NCBI RefSeq assembly: GCF_017643905.1
Contig: NZ_JAEPMO010000015.1
Location: 1-40,238 of the forward strand
Direction: 5' to 3'
Origin: Marivita sp.
Lineage (GTDB): Bacteria; Pseudomonadota; Alphaproteobacteria; Rhodobacterales; Rhodobacteraceae
DNA: 40,238 bases
This document shows positions 23,355 through 32,647 of the stretch, piece after piece. The notes beneath the pieces were generated by a model, which searched no databases, was not told where the DNA came from, and saw nothing but the letters and a program-made list of their open reading frames with translations. The position numbers and the translations under genes are program-made. Each line of letters opens with the position of its first letter. The stretch's first letter is position 1.

Positions 23355-23924
23355 TTACTGAGCCGGCAAAAGCACCCGGTCGATCACGTGAATGACGCCG
23401 TTCGACTGCCGCACATCGGCAATCGTGACGGTGGCTTCGCGACCGTTTTCGTCTGTGAGGGTGATCTTGGAACCATCCATCTTGGCCTGCAGAGTGCAAC
23501 CTCCCACTGTCTGAACGGGGTGCATCCCGCCATCATCCGCAATCATGCCCGCGATGGCATCGGACATCGCATTTGCCGCCACCACATGGCAGGTCAGGAT
23601 TTGCGTCAGCTGCGCCTTGGCCGACGGCTGCAAGAGCGCGTTCAGCGATTCATCCGAAATGCGGTCGAAAGCTGCATTGGTGGGCGCAAACACGGTGAAC
23701 GGCCCTTCGCTCATCAGGGTGTCGACAAGGCCGGCTGCCTTGACCGCAGCCACAAGCGTGGTGTGATCGGCAGAGTTCAGGGCGTTCTCGACGATGGTCT
23801 TGTCGGGGAACATCGCGGCTCCGCCGACCATCGGGTTGTCGGTCCCGGCATGGCTTTCGGCAAAAGCCGCACCCGTCATTACAGTTGCAGTCACAGCGGC
23901 GGTGATCATGGTCTTCAATGTCAT
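23355..23924 (-). CDS. Secreted fasciclin (FAS1) domain protein
   Basis: A 189-aa exported protein with a signal peptide of about 22 residues (MTLKTMITAAVTATVMTGAAFA). One FAS1 domain fills residues about 45-188, with the H1 box GPFTVFAPTNAAFDRI (74-89 region), the segment LTQILTCHVVAANA and the H2 box NGVIHVIDRVLLP at the end. FAS1 domains mediate adhesion or ligand binding at the cell surface. Fasciclin genes next to ECF sigma and RskA-type anti-sigma genes are a recurring arrangement in alphaproteobacteria and actinobacteria, so this is a likely target of the upstream sigma factor. Two cysteines (in TCHV and GGCTLQ) could form a disulfide. Confidence 0.92.
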   Translation of the reverse strand: MTLKTMITAAVTATVMTGAAFAESHAGTDNPMVGGAAMFPDKTIVENALNSADHTTLVAAVKAAGLVDTLMSEGPFTVFAPTNAAFDRISDESLNALLQPSAKAQLTQILTCHVVAANAMSDAIAGMIADDGGMHPVQTVGGCTLQAKMDGSKITLTDENGREATVTIADVRQSNGVIHVIDRVLLPAQ

Positions 23925-24021
23925 ATCGTCCTCCAGGGTTTCCCGCCGGAATGTCCAGCGGGTCGGACGCAGACACGAAGCTCAGGTCAGGGGCGTTTCA
24001 AAAAAGCGCATCACAGTTGGA

Positions 24022-24735
24022 TCACGAGGACGTGAGCGGACCTGCGGCGCGCACGGCACCTGTTGGCGCGCCTGTCGGCGATCCCCCGGGGGGTTCATCG
24101 GAAATCGCTAGCAGCGCGCCGGGCAGCACAGCCAAGAGGTCTTGCGGCAGGTCGATCAGGGTGCTGTTGCCGTCCTCGAGCAGACCCAGCGAAACCGGTG
24201 CCGCATCGCCGGCAATCAGCCAAAGCTCGAACACCCGACCATCCGGCGGCGTGCCTGCCGCTCGGACCACTTCGACCGCAGCAAGCGTCGTGTCGACAGT
24301 GGCGCGGATCACCAGCCCTTCGCCATCTGGCGTCGGAGCCAGTTCCGCCACGAGATCGGGTTGCAGGCGGCTGTCTACGGGCACGAGGATACCCGTGCTG
24401 ATCGACAGCCAAAGTACCAGCGCGGCAGCCAGACCGCCCAGGCCATAAGGCCAAATTTGCTGCCAGAAGGAGTGTTTCTCCGGTTTGAAAAGGATGGTCT
24501 GCAGGCGTTTGGCAAGCTGCGGCGACGGGGCCACCTCTTCGACATCGTCAAGGATGACAGCCGCGAAATGTTCGTCCCAAGCCACGACTTCGGCACGCAG
24601 CGCGGTGTCCGTGTCGAGCCGTTCTTCGAACCACGCGCGTTCTTCTTCGGTCAGAAGTCCCAGGGCGTATTCTGCTGCCAGAACGCGGTCTTCGTCCTCT
24701 TCTGGGCCATCGGGGGGGAGGGTCTGATCGCTCAT
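24022..24735 (-). CDS. RskA-like transmembrane anti-sigma factor
   Basis: A 237-aa protein that should hold the upstream ECF sigma factor inactive at the membrane. The N-terminal part (about 15-90) is the sigma-binding region with [22 protein letters not shown], typical of RskA-type proteins and without the zinc HxxxCxxC motif. A single membrane helix spans about 110-135 ([19 protein letters not shown]). The outer domain has the RskA strands [36 protein letters not shown] and [14 protein letters not shown]. Its ATG overlaps the sigma stop (ATGA), the usual coupling for 1:1 expression. In the family, release is by regulated proteolysis or redox change; what triggers it here is not visible. Confidence 0.9.
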   Translation of the reverse strand: MSDQTLPPDGPEEDEDRVLAAEYALGLLTEEERAWFEERLDTDTALRAEVVAWDEHFAAVILDDVEEVAPSPQLAKRLQTILFKPEKHSFWQQIWPYGLGGLAAALVLWLSISTGILVPVDSRLQPDLVAELAPTPDGEGLVIRATVDTTLAAVEVVRAAGTPPDGRVFELWLIAGDAAPVSLGLLEDGNSTLIDLPQDLLAVLPGALLAISDEPPGGSPTGAPTGAVRAAGPLTSS

Positions 24736-25274
24736 CTGCTCAAACACTCCCGCAGGGCCATCAGACTGCGGCGCAGCCATGTCCGGATGGTATTCAGATT
24801 CACGCCCGTCGCCTGCGCGAGATCGGCATAGCTGTCACCTTCGAGATAGGCCCGGCGTACCAGATGCGCCCGCGCGCGCGGCAGTTCATCCAGACAAGCC
24901 TTGATCTGACGCGCCTCGGACGCGGCAATGGCACTGGCTTCGGGTCCGGGTTTGCTATCGGGCATCAAATCGGCTGTCTCGATCGGAACGGGGGGCAGCT
25001 TCATGGCACGCCGACGGTCCACCGCGCGGTTGCGGGTGATCGTGATGAGCCAGGTCATCGGGGAATACCCGTTGACCTTATAACTGTCCGCCTTGTTCCA
25101 CACCGTCACGAACACGTCCTGCAACACCTCCTCGGCTTCTACGCGATCATTCAACACACGCAGGCAAACGCCAAAAAGTTTCGCGGAGGTCCTGTCATAC
25201 AGGTGATTGAACGCGGCACGGTCGCCGATCGCCACACGGGCAATGAGGTTTTCCACCTCTTCTTGCGGCGTCAT
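24732..25274 (-). CDS. ECF RNA polymerase sigma factor (SigK-like)
   Basis: A 180-aa group IV sigma factor. Region 2 covers about 22-92, with [40 protein letters not shown] and [19 protein letters not shown]; region 4 covers about 120-178, with the helix-turn-helix [24 protein letters not shown]. Length and domain order are standard, with no extra C-terminal domain. It heads the operon with its anti-sigma factor, and the fasciclin and msrB genes follow on the same strand, a set that suggests control of envelope oxidative or damage response. Divergent from cobS with 90 nt between the starts. Confidence 0.93.
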   Translation of the reverse strand: MTPQEEVENLIARVAIGDRAAFNHLYDRTSAKLFGVCLRVLNDRVEAEEVLQDVFVTVWNKADSYKVNGYSPMTWLITITRNRAVDRRRAMKLPPVPIETADLMPDSKPGPEASAIAASEARQIKACLDELPRARAHLVRRAYLEGDSYADLAQATGVNLNTIRTWLRRSLMALRECLSR

Positions 25275-25364
25275 GAACGAATTCCCATGCCCTTTCCCTT
25301 GCTCCTCCCGCCATTATGTTGCACCACACACACGCAAACCCCAGCTGAGAAGGATGTCCGCAAC

Positions 25365-26351
25365 ATGGCCGACGGGACGATCGACATCAACGCCAAACCG
25401 ACAGAAGAAATTTCCGTACGCGAGGTGTTTGGCATTGATACGGACATGGTTGTCCACGGTTTTCCCGAGCGCACGGAGCGCGTGCCGGACATCGACAGCA
25501 CCTACAAGTTCGACCCGGACACATCGCTGGCGATTCTTGCCGGGTTCCGCAACAACCGCCGCGTGATGATCCAAGGCTACCACGGCACCGGAAAATCGAC
25601 CCACATCGAACAGATCGCGTCGCGGCTGAACTGGCCCTGCGTGCGCGTCAACCTCGACAGCCATATCAGCCGGATCGACCTGATCGGCAAGGACGCGATC
25701 AAGCTGGTGGACGGCAAGCAGGTCACCCAGTTCCAGGAAGGCATCCTGCCCTGGGCGCTGCGCAACCCGACCGCCATCGTGTTCGACGAATACGACGCGG
25801 GCCGAGCCGACGTGATGTTCGTGATCCAGCGGGTTCTGGAAACCGACGGCAAGCTGACGCTGCTTGACCAGAACCAGGTGATCACCCCACACAAGTATTT
25901 CCGCATCTTCGCCACCGCCAACACGGTGGGTCTGGGCGACACCACGGGCCTCTATCACGGCACGCAGCAGATCAACCAGGGTCAGATGGACCGCTGGTCG
26001 CTGGTGGCCACATTGAACTATCTGTCAATCGACGCCGAGACCTCGATCGTTCTGTCGAAAGCGCCGCATTACAATACCGAGAAGGGCCGCAAGATCGTGC
26101 GCCAGATGGTGACGGTAGCCGACCTGTCGCGCACCGCGTTCATGTCGGGGGACCTGTCCACCGTGATGAGCCCGCGGACCGTGATCGCCTGGGCGCAGAA
26201 CGCCGAGATTTTCCGCGATGTGGGTTACGCGTTCCGCGTGTCGTTCCTCAACAAATGCGACGAGTTGGAGCGCCAGACGGTGGCCGAGTTCTACCAGCGC
26301 TGCTTTGACGAAGAGCTGCCCGAGAGTGCTGCGTCGTTGAGCCTGGGGTGA
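25365..26351 (+). CDS. cobS: Aerobic cobaltochelatase subunit CobS
   Basis: AAA+ ATPase subunit of the aerobic (CobNST) cobaltochelatase that inserts cobalt into hydrogenobyrinate a,c-diamide in B12 synthesis. The 328-aa protein has Walker [11 protein letters not shown] at residues 71-80, Walker [10 protein letters not shown] at 138-146, and a sensor-1 [10 protein letters not shown] at about 183-192. ATG 25365 gives the usual length and N-terminus; the open frame further upstream is antisense to the sigma factor. An AAGGA site is 11-15 nt upstream. It is followed by cobT, but the large subunit cobN is not in the window. No B12 riboswitch was recognised upstream. Confidence 0.97.
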   Translation: MADGTIDINAKPTEEISVREVFGIDTDMVVHGFPERTERVPDIDSTYKFDPDTSLAILAGFRNNRRVMIQGYHGTGKSTHIEQIASRLNWPCVRVNLDSHISRIDLIGKDAIKLVDGKQVTQFQEGILPWALRNPTAIVFDEYDAGRADVMFVIQRVLETDGKLTLLDQNQVITPHKYFRIFATANTVGLGDTTGLYHGTQQINQGQMDRWSLVATLNYLSIDAETSIVLSKAPHYNTEKGRKIVRQMVTVADLSRTAFMSGDLSTVMSPRTVIAWAQNAEIFRDVGYAFRVSFLNKCDELERQTVAEFYQRCFDEELPESAASLSLG

Positions 26352-26352
26352 T

Positions 26353-26436
26353 GGGTTTCGGATCGGCAGAGCCGATCCGACAGTCTGGGGTTCGTTCCCC
26401 GGACACCCGAGGTATCTTCAGTCCAAAGAAGCCGGC
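26353..26436 (+). repeat. Composite two-hairpin intergenic repeat, copy A (between cobS and cobT)
   Basis: It begins GGGTTTCGGA. Hairpin 1 is CGGATCGGC (26359-26367) with GCCGATCCG (26371-26379) and a 3-nt loop. Hairpin 2 is GTCTGGGG (26383-26390) with CCCCGGAC (26397-26404), one T-G wobble. The tail GTATCTTCA...AAAGAAGCCGG (26412-26435) resembles the tail of copy B after cobT. Between them these may terminate or attenuate transcription within the cob pair. Confidence 0.6.
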
Positions 26437-26501
26437 AAGCCGCGTTGCGCCTTTCACCAGATGGCATTGCGCGCGACTGAACTGCGTGGAAAGGTCAGGT
26501 C

Positions 26502-28379
26502 ATGAGCAAACCCAGTGACAACCCCGCCGATCCGTTCAAGAAGGCGCTCGCCGAAGCGACCAAGGTCATGGCGCGCGACCCTGACCTGACTGTCAGCTAT
26601 TCGGTCGACCCCTCGGGCATTTCGGGCGATGCGATGCGCCTGCCGCAGATCAGCCGTCGTCTGACCCGCGACGAGGTGCTGCTGGCCCGTGGCACCGCCG
26701 ACGCCATGGCGATGTATCGCCGCTATCACGATGCAGGCACCCACGCGCGTTATGCCCCGCAGGGAGAGCTGGCGCGCGAGCTTTACGAATCCATGGAAAC
26801 CGCCCGCTGCGAAGCGATGGGTGCGCGCGATATGCCGGGCACCGCTGGCAATATCGACGCCAAGATCGGGCATGACGCAATGCGCCGCGGTTATGATCAG
26901 GTCAAGGAAGCCTCGGATGCGCCTCTCGCCGAAGCAGCGGGATACCTCGTACGCCATCTGGCGACCGGGCGTGACCTGCCTGCGGGCGCGCAGAACGTCA
27001 TGGACCTGTGGCGCGGTTTTATCGAAAATCAGGCGGGCGACACGCTTGAGAACTTGCAGGATGTTCTGAGCGATCAGGCGGCCTTTGCCCGCTTCACCCG
27101 CGCGGTGATCACTGATCTGGGCTACGGTGACCAATTGGGTGACGATCCCGACGAGTTGGACGAGGACGCGCAGGATCAGGCCGAAGAGGGCAGCGACGAC
27201 GAGCAGGAACCCGACAGCACCGGTCAGGACGAGGACGAGAGCGAAGACGCCGAGGCCAATCCTGAATCGAGCCAAGACGAAACCCAGGACCCCAGCCAGG
27301 CGCAGGTGTCCATGGACGAGATGGCCGATCAGGAACTGAGCGACGAGACCGAAATGCCCGACGGCGAAGCGCCTCTGGAGCCGCCGCCCCCTGCCCCGAT
27401 TTCCGAGGCGGACCCGGACTACAAGGTGTTCGATTCGACCCATGACGAGGAAATCCTTGCCGAAGATCTGGCCGAACCGGTCGAATTGGAGCGGTTGCGC
27501 GCTTATCTGGATCAGCAGCTTGAGCCATTGAAAGGCGCGGTCAGTCGCTTGGCGAACAAGCTGCAGCGCCGCCTGCAAGCGCAGCAAAACCGGTCTTGGG
27601 AGTTCGATCTGGAGGAAGGCATTCTGGATGCCGGGCGACTGGCGCGTGTGGTTGCGAACCCGACGACTCCGCTGTCCTTCAAAGTCGAGAAAGATACAGA
27701 GTTCCGAGATACCGTGGTGACACTCCTGCTGGACAATTCCGGCTCCATGCGCGGACGTCCGATTTCCATCGCGGCGATCTGCGCCGATGTTCTGGCCCGC
27801 ACGCTCGAGCGGTGTTCGGTCAAGGTCGAGATCCTCGGCTTTACCACGCGGGCCTGGAAGGGCGGTCAGGCGCGGGAGAAATGGCTGAACGAAGGGCGCG
27901 AACAGCAGCCCGGTCGTCTGAACGATTTGCGGCACATCATTTACAAGAGCGCTGACGCGCCGTGGCGGCGGACACGGCCGAACCTTGGATTGATGATGAA
28001 GGAAGGTCTGCTGAAGGAAAACATCGACGGTGAGGCGCTCGAATGGGCACACCGGCGGATGCTGCACCGCTCTGAGGCGCGCAAGATCCTGATGGTGATT
28101 TCGGACGGCGCCCCGGTTGATGACAGCACGTTGTCAGTGAACCCGGCGAATTACCTTGAAAAACACTTGCGCGACGTGATCGCCATGGTTCAGCGGCGCA
28201 AGCAGGTGGAATTGCTGGCTATTGGCATCGGCCACGACGTCACCCGTTATTACGAGCGCGCGGTGACGATCACGGATGTGGAGCAGCTGGCAGGTGCCAT
28301 GACCGAGCAGCTTGCCTCGCTCTTCGACAGCGATCCACGGGCACGGGCACGGCTCATGGGTATCAAACGCGCGAGTTGA
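26502..28379 (+). CDS. cobT: Aerobic cobaltochelatase subunit CobT
   Basis: Partner of CobS in the AAA+ chaperone ring that drives cobalt insertion by CobN. The 625-aa protein has an N-terminal helical region, a very acidic Asp/Glu-rich linker at about residues 207-290, and a C-terminal von Willebrand A domain with the metal-ion-dependent adhesion motif D411-N-S-G-S415 ([11 protein letters not shown]) and later [12 protein letters not shown]; the CobT_C signature [15 protein letters not shown] is clear. Like BchD in the magnesium chelatase, the acidic linker and VWA fold contact the large subunit. ATG 26502 has AGGTC 4-8 nt upstream. The cobS-cobT gap is 150 nt and holds a repeat element. Confidence 0.97.
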   Translation: MSKPSDNPADPFKKALAEATKVMARDPDLTVSYSVDPSGISGDAMRLPQISRRLTRDEVLLARGTADAMAMYRRYHDAGTHARYAPQGELARELYESMETARCEAMGARDMPGTAGNIDAKIGHDAMRRGYDQVKEASDAPLAEAAGYLVRHLATGRDLPAGAQNVMDLWRGFIENQAGDTLENLQDVLSDQAAFARFTRAVITDLGYGDQLGDDPDELDEDAQDQAEEGSDDEQEPDSTGQDEDESEDAEANPESSQDETQDPSQAQVSMDEMADQELSDETEMPDGEAPLEPPPPAPISEADPDYKVFDSTHDEEILAEDLAEPVELERLRAYLDQQLEPLKGAVSRLANKLQRRLQAQQNRSWEFDLEEGILDAGRLARVVANPTTPLSFKVEKDTEFRDTVVTLLLDNSGSMRGRPISIAAICADVLARTLERCSVKVEILGFTTRAWKGGQAREKWLNEGREQQPGRLNDLRHIIYKSADAPWRRTRPNLGLMMKEGLLKENIDGEALEWAHRRMLHRSEARKILMVISDGAPVDDSTLSVNPANYLEKHLRDVIAMVQRRKQVELLAIGIGHDVTRYYERAVTITDVEQLAGAMTEQLASLFDSDPRARARLMGIKRAS

Positions 28380-28381
28380 TC

Positions 28382-28465
28382 GGGGTTTCGGACCGGCTTC
28401 GCCGGTCCGACCAGCGCGGCCCTGCGGGCCGCTGTTTGCGTATTTATTAAGAGAAGAAGCAGGTG
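28382..28465 (+). repeat. Composite two-hairpin intergenic repeat, copy B (after cobT)
   Basis: It begins with the same GGGTTTCGGA as copy A. Hairpin 1 is CGGACCGGC (28389-28397) with GCCGGTCCG (28401-28409) and a 3-nt loop. Hairpin 2 is GCGGCCC (28416-28422) with GGGCCGC (28426-28432). The tail is GTATTTATTA...GAGAAGAAGCAGG (28440-28464). Same architecture as copy A with compensating changes in the stems; the T-rich start of the tail suits a terminator. Confidence 0.6.
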
Positions 28466-28555
28466 GGCTTTTCAACCCCCTGAACAGGTGCAGCAGGGCT
28501 TGCCATTGCGTGTCATTCCGGGTTCGCTCGCGCCATATCGAAGAGAGACCGCATC

Positions 28556-30337
28556 ATGTTCCAAAGCTTTTCCGAGACATCTTCCCCCGAACAAGACCCG
28601 CCGCGACTGGCTGCGCTGCGCGCCGAGATGTCGGCTGCGGGTGTGGACGGGTTCCTTGTTCCGCGCGCGGATGCCCATCAGGGCGAATATGTGGCCGAGC
28701 GCGACAGCCGTCTGGCGTGGCTGACCGGGTTCACCGGTTCGGCGGGCTTCTGCGTTGCGTTGCAGGACAAGGCTGGCGTGTTCATTGATGGCCGCTATCG
28801 GGTCCAGGTGCGGGCGCAGGTGGCGGATGTGTTCACGCCGGTGCCTTGGCCGGAAGTGTCATTGGGCGACTGGCTGTCTGAAAACGTCGCGGCAGGTGGC
28901 GTTGTCGGGTTCGATCCATGGCTGCACACCGTGACACAAATCCGGGAATTGGAAGCGAGCTCCGGATCAGTCACGTTGCGGCGGGTCGAAAACCTTGTGG
29001 ATCGGATCTGGGAAGATCAGCCCAGCCCTCCCGCGACCCTCGCTTTTGCGCAGCCTGTCGAGCTGACTGGCGAAACGCATGAGGCTAAGATCGCACGGCT
29101 TTCAGCCGGGTTGGGTACTGCAACAACAGCCGTGTTGACCCTGCCCGACAGTATTTGCTGGCTCTTGAACATCCGTGGAGATGATCTGCCCCGCACGCCG
29201 TTTATGCTTGGATTTGCTCTGTTGCATGCGGTGGGCAGTGTCACACTGTATGTAAACCCTGAAAAGCTGGTCAATCTCGGGGATCACCTTGGGCCCAAAG
29301 TGCGCGTTGCCCCTGTTGAGGAATTCTTGCCGGCCTTGACGGGTCTCGAGGGCCCGGTGCAGATCGACCCGGGCAGTTGCCCAGTGATCGTGGCGGACAC
29401 GCTTGCTGAGGCGCGCGTCAAGATGATCGAGGCGCAGGACCCTTGCGCCTTGCCAAAGGCCTGCAAGTCGTCTGCTGAACTGGACGGCGCGCGCGCGGCG
29501 CATCTTCGGGACGGGGCTGCTATGGCCCGGTTCCTGTGCTGGCTGGACCATCAACCACCGGGCAGCCTCACTGAGATCGATGTGGTCACCCGGCTGGAAA
29601 GTGAGCGCGCGGCGACCAACGCGCTACGCGACATCAGCTTTGACACGATCTGCGGTGCTGGTCCAAACGGGGCCATTGTGCATTATCGGGTGACGGAAAA
29701 GACCAACCGTCAGGTCGAGCCGGGTCTGCTTCTGGTGGACAGTGGCGGGCAATATGTGGATGGCACGACGGATGTCACACGCACCATTGCCATTGGAACG
29801 GTTGGCGCAGACGAAAAACGCGCCTTTACGCTCGTGCTCAAGGGAATGATCGCGATTTCCCGTCTGCGCTGGCCCAAGGGGCTGGCCGGGCGCGATATGG
29901 ATGCTTTGGCACGGGTGGCACTGTGGGAGCATGGTCTGGACTACGGTCATGGCACCGGGCACGGCGTCGGGTCGTACCTCAGCGTCCACGAAGGGCCGCA
30001 ACGGTTGGCCCGCACGGGAACCGTGCCGTTTATGCCGGGGATGATCCTGTCAAATGAGCCGGGTTTCTATAAGGAAGGTGCGTTCGGCATTCGGATCGAG
30101 AACCTGATTGTTGTCGAAGAGGCCCCGGCCCTGCCCGGTCAGACGGTGCCCGAGATGTACCGGTTCGAGACACTGACCTATGTGCCCATCGACACGCGGC
30201 TGATCGACACGGGGTTTCTGACCGAGGCGGAACGCACTTGGCTCAATGCCTATCATACCGGAGTTCTGGAGCGGATCGGCCCGTTGGTCGAGGGCGATGT
30301 GTCAACCTGGCTGACACAGGCCTGCGCGCCAATCTGA
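28556..30337 (+). CDS. Xaa-Pro aminopeptidase (M24B family)
   Basis: A 593-aa metallopeptidase that removes N-terminal residues ahead of proline. It has the long form with two creatinase-like N-terminal domains (about 20-300; ADAHQGEYVAERDSRLAWLTGFTGSAG is typical of the eukaryote-like aminopeptidase P) and a C-terminal pita-bread domain. Metal ligands are visible in LLVDSGGQYVDGTTDVTRT (two Asp), GTGHGVGSYLSVHEGPQ (His), ILSNEPGFY (Glu) and GIRIENLIVV (Glu). It stands alone after the cobT repeat and 59 nt before the DUF427 gene. Cytoplasmic peptide recycling. Confidence 0.95.
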   Translation: MFQSFSETSSPEQDPPRLAALRAEMSAAGVDGFLVPRADAHQGEYVAERDSRLAWLTGFTGSAGFCVALQDKAGVFIDGRYRVQVRAQVADVFTPVPWPEVSLGDWLSENVAAGGVVGFDPWLHTVTQIRELEASSGSVTLRRVENLVDRIWEDQPSPPATLAFAQPVELTGETHEAKIARLSAGLGTATTAVLTLPDSICWLLNIRGDDLPRTPFMLGFALLHAVGSVTLYVNPEKLVNLGDHLGPKVRVAPVEEFLPALTGLEGPVQIDPGSCPVIVADTLAEARVKMIEAQDPCALPKACKSSAELDGARAAHLRDGAAMARFLCWLDHQPPGSLTEIDVVTRLESERAATNALRDISFDTICGAGPNGAIVHYRVTEKTNRQVEPGLLLVDSGGQYVDGTTDVTRTIAIGTVGADEKRAFTLVLKGMIAISRLRWPKGLAGRDMDALARVALWEHGLDYGHGTGHGVGSYLSVHEGPQRLARTGTVPFMPGMILSNEPGFYKEGAFGIRIENLIVVEEAPALPGQTVPEMYRFETLTYVPIDTRLIDTGFLTEAERTWLNAYHTGVLERIGPLVEGDVSTWLTQACAPI

Positions 30338-30396
30338 CCATAAACATTTACATTCCCCCGCTAACCCCGGTACATCGCAGTCAAAAGGGATGGATC

Positions 30397-30741
30397 ATGC
30401 AGAAACACATTACAGTCAGACCCGCCGCAGGAACCTGGGTCGTGCGCGCCGGTGGTGCCGTGATCGCGGAAAGCTCCAATGCTTTGGAATTGACCGAAGG
30501 CGATATGCCGTTTGTCATCTACTTCCCCCGGTCCGACGTGGCGATGGCGTTTCTGGATGTGTCTGATCACAAGACAACCTGCCCGCATAAGGGCGAGGCC
30601 AGCTATTTCGACATCGTCTCGAAAAGCATGACCTATTCCAATGCCGTTTGGTCCTATGAAAACCCGAACGAGGACGTGGCCGAGATCAAGGACCATCTTG
30701 CGTTCTGGGTTCAGGATGGGGTGCAGGTCGAACGGATCTGA
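30397..30741 (+). CDS. DUF427-domain protein
   Basis: A 114-aa single-domain protein of the DUF427 family (beta-tent fold). Key blocks are the N-terminal ITVRPAAGTWVVRAGGAVIAES, the YFPRSDVAM segment, the central TTCPHKGEASYFDI (the C-P-x-K-G signature) and SNAVWSYENPNEDVAEIKDHLAFW. The reaction catalysed is unknown. ATG 30397 follows AAAAGGGA by 6 nt and gives the usual family length; the longer open frame overlaps the aminopeptidase. It converges with the ClC gene, with 9 nt between the stop codons. Confidence 0.93.
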   Translation: MQKHITVRPAAGTWVVRAGGAVIAESSNALELTEGDMPFVIYFPRSDVAMAFLDVSDHKTTCPHKGEASYFDIVSKSMTYSNAVWSYENPNEDVAEIKDHLAFWVQDGVQVERI

Positions 30742-30750
30742 TCCGGGATG

Positions 30751-32427
30751 TCAGCTGTGCTCTTCCTCGGCAGTTGCCGCCAGCGCGCGGTTATAGGCTT
30801 TTAGAGCGTCCACATGGAACAGCGCGCCCTGCAACACGGGCGTGTCCTCGGGTCCTTCGAGCTTCACCACCAGCAGGAAGGCCACGCCTGATTTGTCGAA
30901 GAGTGGCAGCGCTGTTTCCAAGGTGGCTTGCGCCTGCACGAACAGTCCCTGTTCGATCATTGTCAGGCACGCCTCTTCATCGGCAGCGTTGCTGTCGGTG
31001 GGTTTGCGCATCACGCCCTGCACCCGGAACATCGCCAGCAGGTAGGCCTGAGGTCCAGCGGCAAGGTGGACGTTGCGTCGCTCCAGCTGAGTGAGGAAGA
31101 ACGACCGGTCGACAAGGCGTGCGGACACAGCCGTCGACATTGAGACAGAGACCATCACCGCGAGCCCGGTCTGCCAGTCACCCGTCAGTTCGAACACGAT
31201 CAGCGTGGTCGAGATGGGTGCGCCAAGCACGGCGGCGGCAACGGCCCCCATTCCTGCCAAAGCGTAGAGTGTGGCGGTGCCGGACTGTTCGGGGAAAAGT
31301 CCTGTGGCGATCAGGCCGAAGGCAAGCCCGGTCAGTGCGCCCAGCATCAGCGAGGGGGAAAACACCCCGCCGCCCATGCGCCCGCCCATGGTGATGGCAA
31401 CGGCAATCACCTTGAGCATCGCAAAGACCACGGCCTCGTGCCAGAGCAGCGCGCCGGTCAGAGCGCGGGACGTGGTCTCGTAGCCGACACCGATGATGTG
31501 CGGGAACCAGATTGCAAGTGCCCCAAGCATCACGCCAGCAATGGCCGGACGCAGCAGATGTGGCAAACCCATCCTGTTCTGAAACCGGGATCCCACGTCA
31601 TCTGCAAGGAAGACGGCACGCATCATCACAACCGCGACAAGGCCACAGACGAGGCCCAGGATGAAGAAGGCCGGCAGTTCCAGGTAGAACTCGACTGTCG
31701 TGGTGCCGGGTAGTTTGAATTCCGTCACATCTCCGAACACGAGGCGGTTGATCACCGTTCCCGCCGCACTGGCGACAACGATGGGGGCAAAGGCGTGCAC
31801 TGCAAAATGGCGCAGGATGACTTCAAGCGCGAACAAGGCCCCCGCGATCGGTGCATTGAAGCTCGCCGATACTGCAGCCGCCACGGCGCAGCCCAAAAGA
31901 TCGCGTCCCGTGATCCCATCGGCGCGAATCGTGTTCGACACCCAAGACGAGATCATCGCGGCGATATGAACCACCGGCCCTTCCCGCCCGGTGCTTCCGC
32001 CTGTCGACAGAGTAATCCATGAACAGATGGCCGAGGCGATGCCTGCCTTCTTTTCCACCCGGCCATCGTTCAGCGCCGCGCCCTCGATGACGTCGGCGAC
32101 TGACCGCACCCGTCCGTCCGGGGTGAAGTAATGCACGATCACCCCCACCACGAGGCCACCGACCGTCGGGATCAACAAGAGCATCCACCATGGCAGGGTT
32201 TCGGCATAGCTGTGGATCGTCGTGACGCTGGGCGTGCCGTAGACCGAGGTTTGCAGGAACGTGATCGCCAGCCTGAAACACGTGGCCGCCAGACCAGCAG
32301 CAATCCCGATCAAAAGCGCGATCAACCAGAACTGGAATTGCGACGGTCCTTTATGGCGCAGCAAATCCCAGCCGCGCGCGAACTGTCTTTTCGTTGCCTG
32401 CAATTGACCACGCAAAGCTGGCGCCAT
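30751..32427 (-). CDS. ClC-family chloride channel or H+/Cl- antiporter
   Basis: A 558-aa membrane protein with the ClC architecture. The selectivity elements are STGGSTGREGPVVHIAAM (GREGP with the external gating Glu, about residues 139-156) and GGRMGGGVFSPSLMLGALTG (the GxFxP motif in the second half). The gating Glu present in GREGP is compatible with an antiporter or a gated channel. After the last helix a cytosolic region of about 110 residues, EACLTMIEQGLFVQAQATLETALPLFD and VAFLLVVK, looks like a degenerate CBS-type pair and may regulate the protein. Inner membrane. Convergent with the DUF427 gene. Confidence 0.92.
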   Translation of the reverse strand: MAPALRGQLQATKRQFARGWDLLRHKGPSQFQFWLIALLIGIAAGLAATCFRLAITFLQTSVYGTPSVTTIHSYAETLPWWMLLLIPTVGGLVVGVIVHYFTPDGRVRSVADVIEGAALNDGRVEKKAGIASAICSWITLSTGGSTGREGPVVHIAAMISSWVSNTIRADGITGRDLLGCAVAAAVSASFNAPIAGALFALEVILRHFAVHAFAPIVVASAAGTVINRLVFGDVTEFKLPGTTTVEFYLELPAFFILGLVCGLVAVVMMRAVFLADDVGSRFQNRMGLPHLLRPAIAGVMLGALAIWFPHIIGVGYETTSRALTGALLWHEAVVFAMLKVIAVAITMGGRMGGGVFSPSLMLGALTGLAFGLIATGLFPEQSGTATLYALAGMGAVAAAVLGAPISTTLIVFELTGDWQTGLAVMVSVSMSTAVSARLVDRSFFLTQLERRNVHLAAGPQAYLLAMFRVQGVMRKPTDSNAADEEACLTMIEQGLFVQAQATLETALPLFDKSGVAFLLVVKLEGPEDTPVLQGALFHVDALKAYNRALAATAEEEHS

Positions 32428-32500
32428 GCCAAGCGGTCCTTTCGGGGAAGGCGAACAACGCCAAAAAGCTTCTGATTACCAAGGCTTATTCAATGCGTCG

Positions 32501-32531
32501 GGACTGTCCACCCCTGATGGGATCACAGTCC
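32501..32531. repeat. Interrupted inverted repeat in the recN-ClC gap
   Basis: GGACTGT (32501-32507) pairs with ACAGTCC (32525-32531), and CCCC with GGG inside, leaving a TGAT loop. Not followed by a T-tract. The rest of this 220-nt gap shows nothing I can name. Confidence 0.3.
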
Positions 32532-32647
32532 GAAACCGTCGGTATCAGGACACACTTGCAAGCGCTTCACGAACCTTGAGCAAGGCGCAAACGAACGGAC
32601 AAAATGCCCGGCTATGAAGCTGGACCCGGATACGGAATGATGCGCCT

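Noticed and set aside
24864-25364. Long upstream extension of cobS
   Set aside because: The extension is antisense to the sigma factor gene; CobS homologues begin at the MADGTID-type start at 25365.
25275-25364. B12 riboswitch before cobS
   Set aside because: The 90-nt gap is too short for a cobalamin riboswitch, and no B12-box-like sequence was found.
26454-28067. 537-codon open frame antisense to cobT
   Set aside because: Composition reflects the acidic linker of CobT read backwards; no domain.
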